Of a DNA stretch of 6,469 nucleotides, positions 1 through 6,292 are shown piece after piece (the stretch's first letter is position 1; the number at the start of each line of letters is the position of its first letter). The stretch is taken from NCBI GenBank assembly GCA_016285815.1, contig JAEERN010000205.1:1-6469 (forward strand). The letters run 5' to 3'. Below the pieces are notes generated by a model that was given only the letters and a program-made list of their open reading frames with translations, did not search any database and was not told the origin of the DNA. Source of the DNA: Clostridiales bacterium (GTDB lineage Bacteria > Bacillota > Clostridia > Oscillospirales > QAMX01). The translations under genes were made by a program, and so were the position numbers.

Positions 1-2
1 CG

Positions 3-491
3 CGGCTGGCAGCGCGGCTGGCGGATCTCGGGGTGCGGGCCGGCGCGCGGCTGCGGCTGGTCAAGGATCCGGACCGGGCCCGCCGAAAGGCGTTCCGCGC
101 CGTGATCGGCTGTTCGGGCTGTTTTCAAAAGCTCGCGCGCGACCGGCGGACGCTGGCCGGACAGATCCTGATCTCGCTGGCTTTCCAGGTCGCATCGGCC
201 AGCCTGCCGTTCTTTGCCATCCGGGCCTTCGGCGGGGGCGTCGGCTACGGGCAGGCGCTGGCCATGTGCGTGTTCCTGAACGCCGCGATCAGCCTTGTGC
301 CGACGCCGGGCAACGCCGGGGCGGCGGAGGGGTCCTTCTATCTGCTGTTCAGCGGGCCGGAGACCGCCGGCGCGTTCTGGGCCATGCTGGTCTGGCGGCT
401 ATTCGCCTATTACTCCTTCGTGCTGATCGGGCTGCTGATCTTCGGAGGAAAGGCCGTGCGGCGGCTGTTTCGCGGAAGGGAGGCGAGGTGA
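3..491 (+). CDS. Flippase-like integral membrane protein (LPG_synthase_TM / UPF0104 family), 5' end outside window
   Basis: This is a partial gene. The frame is open from the left edge (nt 3), so a GTG at 33 is probably an internal valine codon. About 162 C-terminal residues are visible. First comes a basic, probably cytoplasmic stretch rich in Arg and Lys. Three hydrophobic segments follow: one around LAGQILISLAFQVASASL, one around the family-typical motif PTPGNAGAAEGSFYLLF, and a last one around FWAMLVWRLFAYYSFVLIGLL. The PTPG-x-AGAAEG signature is characteristic of the lysylphosphatidylglycerol synthase transmembrane domain / YbhN-like family, whose members move or help make modified membrane lipids. 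There is no sign of the soluble aminoacyl-transfer domain of MprF after it, since the protein stops just past the last membrane segment. The glycosyltransferase gene begins 1 nt after the stop, so the two are probably co-transcribed. Export of a glycolipid is inference; the substrate cannot be read from the sequence. Confidence 0.85.
   Translation, partial: RLAARLADLGVRAGARLRLVKDPDRARRKAFRAVIGCSGCFQKLARDRRTLAGQILISLAFQVASASLPFFAIRAFGGGVGYGQALAMCVFLNAAISLVPTPGNAGAAEGSFYLLFSGPETAGAFWAMLVWRLFAYYSFVLIGLLIFGGKAVRRLFRGREAR
478..483 (+). promoter_or_regulatory. Shine-Dalgarno site for the GT4 gene
   Basis: GGGAGG ends 9 nt before the GTG at 493 and lies inside the last codons of the upstream membrane-protein gene. 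It supports the GTG start, and the tight spacing suggests translational coupling of the two genes. Confidence 0.6.
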
Positions 492-492
492 C

Positions 493-1680
493 GTGGACCC
501 GTCCGGCATCCGTTCGGCACAGTTCATCGACACGTATTTCCCGATCATCGACGGCGTGGTGGAGACGGTCCACAGCTACGCCGCTCTGCTGGGACGGGAC
601 GCATACACCTGCGTCGTCGCGCCGAAGGGCAAAGGCGGCTATGACGACGGCGCGCTGCCTTACGACGTGTTCCGCGCCCGGTCGCTGGACCTGTCGGTGG
701 CCGAGTACGCCCTGCCCGCGCCGCGGCTGGACGGCGCGCTGAAAAAGCGGATCCTGAACCGGTCGCTGGACCTGGTCCACGCCCATTCGCCCTTTTTCAT
801 GGGCGGGTTCGCGCGGGCCTGCGCCCGCAGGCGGAGGATCCCCTTCGTTGCCACGTTCCACTCGAAGTATTACGACGACGCGCTGCACCTGACGGGCTCC
901 CGGCTGGCGGCGGAGCTCGTGGCCGGGCGGGTCGCCCGCTTCTACGAAAAGGCGGACAGCGTCTGGGCCTGTTCCCGCGGGACGGCGGAGACGCTGAAGA
1001 GCTACGGCTACCGGGGCGAGATCTTCGTGATGGACAACGGGACGACCTTCCGCCGCCCCGCGGATCCGGAGGCGCTGAAATGCGCCGCGGCCGGGCGTTT
1101 CGCGTTGCCGCGGGACAAAAAGCTTTTGCTCTTCGTGGGGCATCTGATCTGGCACAAGAACCTGCGCCTGATCCTCGACGCGTTCCGCCTGGTGGCCGGC
1201 GGGGACGGCGGGTTCTGTCTGCTGGTAGCCGGGGACGGCTATGACGGCGAGGCGATCCGCGGCTATGCCGACGGGCTGGGCCTGCCGCCCGGCGCGGTCC
1301 GGTTCCTCGGAAGGGTCGAGGACCGGGACCTTCTGGCCGGACTCTATCTGAATGCGGACCTGTTTTTCTTTCCGTCGGTCTACGACAACGCGCCGCTGGT
1401 GGTCCGGGAGGCGGCCTCGCTGGGGGTGCCGTCTCTGCTGGCGGCGGGCTCCAACGCGGCGGAGGCCGTGGAAAAAGACGTGTCCGGCTTTACGGCCGAG
1501 GCGGACCCGGCGGCCATGGCCCGCGAGATCCGGCGCGTCTTTTCGGAAGAGGGCCTGCTGGCCCGGGTGGGCGAGGGCGCCCGGCAAAGCGTTGCCCGCC
1601 CGTGGGAGGAGATCGTGCCCCGCGTTCGGGAAAAGTACGCGGAGGTCGTCCGGCGCTATCGGGCCGACAACGGTCTGTGA
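493..1680 (+). CDS. Family-4 (GT-B) glycosyltransferase, diacylglycerol glycosyltransferase-like
   Basis: A 395-residue GT-B enzyme, the usual length for the family. It has no signal peptide or membrane segment, so it is expected to be cytoplasmic or membrane-peripheral. The N-terminal acceptor domain has FIDTYFPIIDGVVETV (residues 11-26), then HAHSPF (96-101) and TFHSKYYDD (121-129), all patterns seen in lipid-glycosylating GT4 enzymes. The C-terminal donor domain starts near LLLFVGHLIWHKN (211-223). It ends with the acidic D298-x7-E306 motif in SVYDNAPLVVREA, the position of the family's E-x7-E nucleotide-sugar site. Lys222 of the phosphate-binding G-R-x4-K motif is kept, but the usual Arg is His217. 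The start is a GTG one nt after the upstream stop, backed by GGGAGG. The adjacent flippase-like gene suggests glycolipid synthesis. Donor sugar and acceptor are not determinable here; a generic GT4 role in wall or capsule glycans remains possible. Confidence 0.88.
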   Translation: MDPSGIRSAQFIDTYFPIIDGVVETVHSYAALLGRDAYTCVVAPKGKGGYDDGALPYDVFRARSLDLSVAEYALPAPRLDGALKKRILNRSLDLVHAHSPFFMGGFARACARRRRIPFVATFHSKYYDDALHLTGSRLAAELVAGRVARFYEKADSVWACSRGTAETLKSYGYRGEIFVMDNGTTFRRPADPEALKCAAAGRFALPRDKKLLLFVGHLIWHKNLRLILDAFRLVAGGDGGFCLLVAGDGYDGEAIRGYADGLGLPPGAVRFLGRVEDRDLLAGLYLNADLFFFPSVYDNAPLVVREAASLGVPSLLAAGSNAAEAVEKDVSGFTAEADPAAMAREIRRVFSEEGLLARVGEGARQSVARPWEEIVPRVREKYAEVVRRYRADNGL

Positions 1681-1743
1681 ACGGCTCGCGCAAAGCCCGG
1701 AAGGCGTTTTGCCGGCCGGCCGGCCGCCCCCCTGTGCCCGGCG

Positions 1744-1772
1744 TTGACTTTTGGCCGGGAGTGTGCTAAAAT
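1744..1772 (+). promoter_or_regulatory. Sigma70/SigA-type promoter of tRNA-Leu
   Basis: The -35 box TTGACT (1744-1749) is followed by exactly 17 nt and the -10 box TAAAAT (1767-1772). A TG at 1764-1765 adds an extended -10 element. Transcription should start around 1778-1780, only a few nt before the mature tRNA 5' end, so the 5' leader would be very short. Confidence 0.75.
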
Positions 1773-1783
1773 CTCTGCTGTGA

Positions 1784-1867
1784 GCCGCCGTGGCGGAATT
1801 GGCAGACGCCTCAGACTTAAAATCTGATGGGAGCGATCCCGTACCGGTTCGATCCCGGTCGGCGGCA
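1784..1867 (+). tRNA. tRNA-Leu (anticodon UAA)
   Basis: The sequence folds as a type II (long variable arm) tRNA. The acceptor stem is GCCGCCG (1784-1790) paired with CGGCGGC (1860-1866), with discriminator A1867. The D arm is GCG/CGC. The anticodon stem is TCAGA/TCTGA around loop CTTAAAA (1816-1822), which places the anticodon TAA at 1818-1820. The variable arm is GGGA-GCGA-TCCC, and the T arm is ACCGG-TTCGATC-CCGGT (1843-1859). The A discriminator and long variable arm fit leucine identity. The next bases are CG, so the 3' CCA is not encoded and must be added by the CCA-adding enzyme. It reads UUA codons (and UUG by wobble), which should be rare in such a GC-rich genome. Confidence 0.97.
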
Positions 1868-1894
1868 CGTCGTCGGAGCACGCTCCGCGTTGGC

Positions 1895-1937
1895 GAGGAT
1901 CCCCCCGCAGGATGTCCCTGCGGGGGGATCCTCTTTT
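1895..1937 (+). terminator. Intrinsic terminator of the tRNA-Leu transcript
   Basis: A perfect 17-bp inverted repeat, GAGGATCCCCCCGCAGG (1895-1911) against 1917-1933, has a 5-nt loop ATGTC and is followed directly by TTTT. It lies 27 nt past the tRNA. There is no T tract on the opposite side, so it should act only on plus-strand transcription. Confidence 0.85.
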
Positions 1938-1992
1938 GCGCTTCGCGGCTACTCCTCTCCCCGGCGCGGACCGGCGGAGCGTTCGCGCCGGG

Positions 1993-2048
1993 GGGACGGG
2001 GGACGAGGGATGAGGGATGAGGGGTGAGGGGGGAGGGATGAGGGACGG
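1993..2048 (+). repeat. Tandem G-rich heptamer array, 8 x 7 bp
   Basis: Eight back-to-back 7-nt units start at 1993, 2000, 2007, 2014, 2021, 2028, 2035 and 2042. They read GGGACGG, GGGACGA, GGGATGA, GGGATGA, GGGGTGA, GGGGGGA, GGGATGA and GGGACGG. Every unit begins with GGG and the phase is never lost. With the G run at 1990-1995 the plus strand has nine runs of three or more G separated by 1-4 nt, a strong G-quadruplex-forming pattern. The array lies in non-coding DNA between two convergent transcription units and their terminators. Confidence 0.85.
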
Positions 2049-2057
2049 GTGGCGGCG

Positions 2058-2080
2058 CGGGCCGCGCGCTTTGCGGCCCG
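2058..2080. repeat. Short GC-rich inverted repeat
   Basis: CGGGCCGC (2058-2065) and GCGGCCCG (2073-2080) form an 8-bp perfect stem with a 7-nt loop. It lies just beyond the T tract of the pot terminator as seen from the minus strand. There is no adjacent T tract on either strand, so it may be a back-up pausing hairpin or simply GC-rich sequence. Confidence 0.4.
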
Positions 2081-2084
2081 GCCG

Positions 2085-2116
2085 AAAAAATCCCCGGCGC
2101 ATTGCTGCGCCGGGGA
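2085..2116 (-). terminator. Intrinsic terminator of the potABCD operon
   Basis: On the minus strand an 11-bp perfect stem (TCCCCGGCGCA arm at 2091-2101 paired with 2106-2116) has a 4-nt loop. The A6 run at 2085-2090 follows and reads as TTTTTT in the transcript. It lies 22 nt downstream of the potD stop codon. Confidence 0.9.
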
Positions 2117-2138
2117 CGAAGAGCGCTCTGGGAAGGGC

Positions 2139-3299
2139 TCAATACTTGTTGCGCTTTTTCTTGCGCAGGATCAGCAGCACAGCGGCGGCCACCAGCACCG
2201 CGCCGATGACGACGAAGATCCAGACGCTCCAGCCGCTGCCGGAGGCTTTGATCTTGTTGAAGGCCTCGCTGATGAAGTTGGAGGTCTCGGTGGGCAGCGT
2301 GTCGAAGGTGACGCCGGCGGACAGCGTTTCGGCGGAGGGGTAGGCGATCTCGCTGGCGGCCACGTCCTCTTCCAGATACTGGCGCGCGGCGGTCAGCGGC
2401 GTGGAATAGCCCAGATAGCTCATGTTCTCGCCGGAGATCTCGGGCGAGGTGAGGAAGTTGATGTACTGCTCGGCCAGCGCCTTGTTCCGGCTGCAGGTGG
2501 GGATGCAGAACGCGTCCACGAACAGGTTGAAGCCCTCCTTGGGGAAGCAGAACGCCAGGTCCTCGTTGCTTTCGCGCATCAGCAGATAGTCCCCGGCGTA
2601 ATAGGCGGCGACCCACGCCTCTTCGTTTTCCATCTGGGCGAAGACCTGGTCCATGACGTAGCTCTGGACCAGCTCCTTCTGCTCGGCCAGCTTGTCGGCG
2701 CAGGCCTGGAGCTGGGTTTCGTCGGTGGTGTTCACGTCGTATCCCAGCAGGAGCTCGGCGATGGCGAAGGCGTCGCGGGGGTTGTCGAACATCAGGATCT
2801 TGCCCGCATAGTCCTCGTCCCACATGAGAGACCAGCTGTCGACGGGCTTGGTGACGTACTTGGTGTTGTAGATCAGGCCCACGGTGCCCCAGGTGTAGGG
2901 CACGGTGTACTTCTCTTCCGGGTCATAGCTGAGCCCGCGGAAGGACTCGTCCACGTACTGATAGTTGGGGATGTTGGAATAGTCCAGCTCCAGCAGCAGC
3001 CCCTCGGCGGCCAGCGCGCCGATCATGTAGTCCGACGGGACGATGACGTCATAGCTGACGCCGCCGGACTTCAGCTTGGTGTACAGCGTCTCGTTGGAGT
3101 CGAAGGTCGTATAGTTGACCTTGATGCCGGTGGCCTCGGTGAAGGCCTTGTTGACGTCGATGTATCCGTCGGAACCGTCGGAGATGTAGACGCCCCAGTT
3201 GTACACGTTGATGGTGGCGGTGTAGTCGCCGGTGCCGCAGGCCGTGAAGATCCCGGCCAGCATCAGGACGGAGAGGAGGACGAGCGCGATCTTTTTCAT
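2139..3299 (-). CDS. potD: Spermidine/putrescine-binding lipoprotein PotD with extra C-terminal membrane anchor
   Basis: Extracytoplasmic polyamine-binding protein of an ABC importer, 386 residues. A basic start and hydrophobic stretch lead to FTAC, so Cys21 is the likely lipidated residue. The family pattern follows: YNWGVY (33-38), YDVIVPSDY (83-91), FDNPRDAF, FPKEGFNLFVDAFCIP and GYSTPLTAAR. Compared from memory with E. coli PotD, the residues matching Trp34, Tyr37, Ser83, Tyr85, Asp168, Asp257 and Tyr293 are present. Glu171 appears as Asp, and Trp229 and Trp255 as Tyr and Phe. The family fold normally ends near the FNKIKAS stretch; here a Gly/Ser linker, a ~22-residue hydrophobic helix (about 357-378) and the tail RKKKRNKY are added. 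The ATG start has a GGAAAGG site 9 nt upstream. Last gene of the pot operon, 72 nt after potC. Function is confident; exact polyamine preference is not. Confidence 0.95.
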   Translation of the reverse strand: MKKIALVLLSVLMLAGIFTACGTGDYTATINVYNWGVYISDGSDGYIDVNKAFTEATGIKVNYTTFDSNETLYTKLKSGGVSYDVIVPSDYMIGALAAEGLLLELDYSNIPNYQYVDESFRGLSYDPEEKYTVPYTWGTVGLIYNTKYVTKPVDSWSLMWDEDYAGKILMFDNPRDAFAIAELLLGYDVNTTDETQLQACADKLAEQKELVQSYVMDQVFAQMENEEAWVAAYYAGDYLLMRESNEDLAFCFPKEGFNLFVDAFCIPTCSRNKALAEQYINFLTSPEISGENMSYLGYSTPLTAARQYLEEDVAASEIAYPSAETLSAGVTFDTLPTETSNFISEAFNKIKASGSGWSVWIFVVIGAVLVAAAVLLILRKKKRNKY

Positions 3300-3308
3300 G
3301 TTTCAATT

Positions 3309-3315
3309 CCTTTCC
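3309..3315 (-). promoter_or_regulatory. Shine-Dalgarno site of potD
   Basis: GGAAAGG on the minus strand lies 9 nt before the potD ATG (3297-3299). It fixes the start that gives a complete lipoprotein signal peptide. Confidence 0.7.
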
Positions 3316-3318
3316 AGG

Positions 3319-3349
3319 CCTCCGCAGGGGGCGGAAGCAAAGTTTGCTT
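3319..3349 (-). other. Two overlapping intercistronic hairpins between potC and potD
   Basis: Reading the minus strand, AAGCAAA-C-TTTGCTT (3349-3335) is one stem. CTTCCGC-CCCCT-GCGGAGG (3337-3319, one G-U pair) is a second. They share three nucleotides, so full-length forms exclude each other. Neither is followed by a T run, so neither is a plain terminator. A role in mRNA processing, 5' stabilisation of the potD message or control of its Shine-Dalgarno site is inference. Confidence 0.45.
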
Positions 3350-3371
3350 TGAAGTCCGGCCGCGCCCGCGC

Positions 3372-4193
3372 TCAGCGGGTCGAGACCTTGTCGAAGGCGC
3401 GGTTGCGCCGTTTTTCGTCCCGGATCTGCAGCAGGTTCATGGCGATCATGATGAGCAGCAGCGCGAAGAAGGTGAGGGTGAAAAGCGCGTAGATCTTGGG
3501 CGGGACGGGCTTTTTCGTGTAGTTGTAGATCTCGATGGGAAGCGTTGAGAATTCGGGACCGTAGACGAAATACGAGATGACGAAGTCGTCCAGCGACATG
3601 GTGAACGCCGTCATGGCGCCGGTTAGGATGCCGGGCATGATCTCGGGCAGGATGGCCTTGAAGAAGGCCTGGATCGGCGTATAGCCCAAGTCCAGCGCCG
3701 CCTCGTTGAGGCTGGGGTTCAGCTGGCGCAGCTTGGGCATCACCGACAGGATCACGTAGGGAAGGTTGAAGGTGACGTGGGCCAGCAGCAGCGTGGTGAA
3801 GCCCAGAACGCTCTCGATCCGCAGCAGCCGCCCCACGAAGGCGAACAGCAGGGACAGCGAGATGCCGGTGACGATGTCCGGATTGGTGATGGGGATGTTG
3901 GTGGCGTTCAGGATCAGCTTCCGGACCGGCTTGCGCATCCGGAAGATGCCGAGGGCCGCCGCCGTCCCGAGGACCGTGGCCAGAGCCGCGGCCAGCACCG
4001 AGATCAGGATGGAGTTCAGCATCAGGCCGATCAGGTCGTCGTCGGCGAACAGCTCGGCGTAGTTGTAGAACGTCGCGCCGGAAAAGGCGGCCAGACTGGC
4101 GCCGCTGTTGAAGCTGGCCAGGATCAGCAGCAGGATGGGCAGATAGAGGAAGGCGAACACCAGGATGGTGAAGATCTTGAGAAGCTTGTTCAC
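3372..4193 (-). CDS. potC: Polyamine ABC transporter permease PotC
   Basis: Inner-membrane permease subunit, 273 residues, close to the family's usual length. It is built of about six hydrophobic segments: roughly 7-27, 57-83, 107-124, 130-150 and two nearer the C-terminus. The region NPDIVTGISLSLLF (104-117) is typical of PotC. The cytoplasmic EAA loop that docks on the ATPase reads EAALDLG (164-170) followed by ILPEIMPGI (181-189). The chosen start is GTG at 4191-4193, because the first residues lead straight into the first membrane helix and GAGGTGG stands 7 nt upstream. The same frame stays open far upstream, but only as a shadow of potB. The GTGA overlap with the potB stop indicates translational coupling. 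It pairs with PotB to form the translocation pore. Confidence 0.95.
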   Translation of the reverse strand: MNKLLKIFTILVFAFLYLPILLLILASFNSGASLAAFSGATFYNYAELFADDDLIGLMLNSILISVLAAALATVLGTAAALGIFRMRKPVRKLILNATNIPITNPDIVTGISLSLLFAFVGRLLRIESVLGFTTLLLAHVTFNLPYVILSVMPKLRQLNPSLNEAALDLGYTPIQAFFKAILPEIMPGILTGAMTAFTMSLDDFVISYFVYGPEFSTLPIEIYNYTKKPVPPKIYALFTLTFFALLLIMIAMNLLQIRDEKRRNRAFDKVSTR

Positions 4194-4985
4194 AGCAGAT
4201 CCACCTCGCTGTCTCCGGTGAACCGGTTCATGATGCCCATACAGATGAAGACGATGATCATCAGGACCAGCGACATGGCCGCGCCGGCGTTGAGGTTGTA
4301 AGAGGTCTTGAACTGGCTCTCGATGATGTCGCCGATCATGGCCGTGCTGGTGCCGCCCAGCTTTTTCGAGATGTAAAAGGTGCTGACGGCCGGCACGAAG
4401 ACCATGGTCACGCCGGAGATGATGCCCGGCACGGACAGCGGCAGGATCACCCGCAGCAGGACGCGCAGCCGGCTGCAGCCCAGATCCTGGGCCGCCTCGA
4501 TGAGCTTTCCGTCCAGCTTGACCAGCACGCTGTGGAGCGGCATGATCATATAGGGCAGATAGTTGTAGACCATGCCCGCCACCACCGCCGCGGGGCGGCG
4601 GATCAGCGTCACGCGGCCGAGGCCGACGGCGGACAGGATATTGTTGAGGATGCCCTGATCCTCCAGCAGCGCCACCAGCGCCAGCGTGCGGAGCAGAAAG
4701 CTCATGCACATGGGCAGCATGATGAGCAGGATCAGGAACCGCTGGCGCGAGGCGGGCGCGCGGGTGATGGCATAGGCCGTGGGATAGCCGATGAGCAGAC
4801 AGATGGCGGCCGAGATGGCGGCCAGCAGCAGCGAGTCGGCAAAGGTGGGCAGATAGTCCCGCATGGCGCCGAGGTTGGCCAGCGTCACGTGGCCGTCGGC
4901 GTCCGTAAAGGCGAAATAGACCACGACGCAGAGGGGCACGATGGTGAAGATCAGAAGCCACGCGAGATAGGGCGCCGCAAGAAGC

Positions 4986-5002
<17 letters not shown>
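4190..5002 (-). CDS. potB: Polyamine ABC transporter permease PotB
   Basis: Inner-membrane permease subunit of 270 residues, normal for the family. It begins with a short basic end (MKSRVK) and a first helix containing APYLAWLLIFTIVPL. Further helices lie around 57-79 and 89-113, and others follow. The EAA loop for contact with PotA reads EAAQDLG (169-175) followed by ILPLSVPGI (186-194). The motif YNYLPYMIMPL (146-156) just before it is also typical of the PotB branch. The ATG start overlaps the end of potA by 17 nt and has GGAGGA 5 nt upstream inside potA. The stop overlaps the potC start by 4 nt. This arrangement argues for coupled translation of the ATPase and both permeases. PotB forms the membrane channel together with PotC; the substrate is inferred from PotD. 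Confidence 0.95.
4201..4207 (-). promoter_or_regulatory. Shine-Dalgarno site selecting the potC GTG start
   Basis: GAGGTGG on the minus strand, inside the last potB codons, lies 7 nt before the GTG at 4193-4191. It supports this non-ATG start over the longer open frame. Confidence 0.65.
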
Positions 5003-6119
<1,117 letters not shown>

Positions 6120-6123
6120 GTAT

Positions 6124-6129
6124 CCTCCC
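6124..6129 (-). promoter_or_regulatory. Shine-Dalgarno site of potA
   Basis: GGGAGG on the minus strand, within a longer purine run, lies 4 nt before the potA ATG. It supports this start. Confidence 0.75.
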
Positions 6130-6160
6130 CCTCTTCACAAGCAAAAATCATGCGATACAT

Positions 6161-6189
6161 AGTATATATCCTTTCCTATCAAATGTCAA
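6161..6189 (-). promoter_or_regulatory. Near-consensus SigA/sigma70 promoter of the potABCD operon
   Basis: On the minus strand the -35 box is TTGACA (6189-6184), a perfect match. A 17-nt spacer follows, then the -10 box TATACT (6166-6161), 5 of 6 matches. The predicted start near 6154 gives a 5' leader of about 35 nt carrying the potA ribosome-binding site. Such a strong core promoter suggests high basal expression or control by a repressor. I see no clear operator palindrome over the core boxes. Confidence 0.88.
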
Positions 6190-6220
6190 GAAAATTTCTG
6201 ATTTTTCGCTAAAAATTTTG
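6190..6220 (-). promoter_or_regulatory. A/T-rich UP-element-like region with phased A tracts upstream of the pot promoter
   Basis: Directly upstream of the -35 box the minus strand reads AAAATTTTT, then AAAAAT, then AAATTTT. The tract centres are about 10-11 nt apart on average, close to one helical turn. This stands out in an otherwise GC-rich window. It is consistent with an UP element and intrinsic DNA bending that boosts RNA polymerase binding; the functional role is inferred. Confidence 0.5.
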
Positions 6221-6253
6221 AAAGAACCGCCGCGAGACTTTGTCTCGCGGCGG
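6220..6253 (-). terminator. Hairpin terminator of the upstream pseudouridine synthase gene
   Basis: CCGCCGCGAGAC (6227-6238) and GTCTCGCGGCGG (6242-6253) form a perfect 12-bp stem with a 3-nt loop. On the minus strand TTCTTTC follows (6226-6220). The stem begins 39 nt after the stop codon of the right-edge gene. On the plus strand no T run follows directly, so the minus orientation is favoured. It would insulate the pot promoter from read-through. Confidence 0.75.
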
Positions 6254-6292
6254 GGCCGAACAAAATCCTCTGTTTTTTGCTGGAATTCTCGT

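Noticed and set aside
1690..1712. Imperfect hairpin after the GT4 stop codon as a terminator
   Set aside because: The stem (GCAAAGCC against GGC-GT-TTTGC) needs a bulge and is followed by GC-rich sequence, not a T run. No convincing terminator is visible between the GT4 gene and the tRNA promoter.
1873..1888. CGGAGC/GCTCCG palindrome between the tRNA and its terminator
   Set aside because: A 6-bp stem with a 2-nt loop is expected by chance in GC-rich DNA and has no T tract.
1784..1937. tRNA-Leu 3' end as an integration (att) site for a mobile element
   Set aside because: No integrase, no direct repeat of the tRNA 3' end and no foreign-looking genes are present. A normal terminator follows the tRNA.
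2265..2300. LPTET in PotD as a possible sortase (LPXTG) signal ahead of the C-terminal helix
   Set aside because: The fourth position is Glu rather than Thr and the fifth is not Gly. The motif lies well before the helix, within the normal PotD fold.
349..2823. An 824-codon open frame on the minus strand antisense to the GT4 gene and running across the tRNA into potD
   Set aside because: It crosses a tRNA, two terminators and the heptamer array, has low-complexity Arg/Pro/Ala-rich composition and no recognisable domain. It is a by-product of GC-rich codon use.
2049..3548. A 499-codon plus-strand frame antisense to potD
   Set aside because: Its composition is Gly/Val/Asp/Glu-rich mirror-image sequence of potD, it includes the pot terminator, and it has no domain or ribosome-binding site. 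potD explains the region fully.
4194..4961. Upstream extension of the potC frame inside potB
   Set aside because: The extension translates to Arg/His/Pro-rich sequence with no membrane helices. The GTG at 4193 with its GAGGTGG site gives a normal-length PotC.
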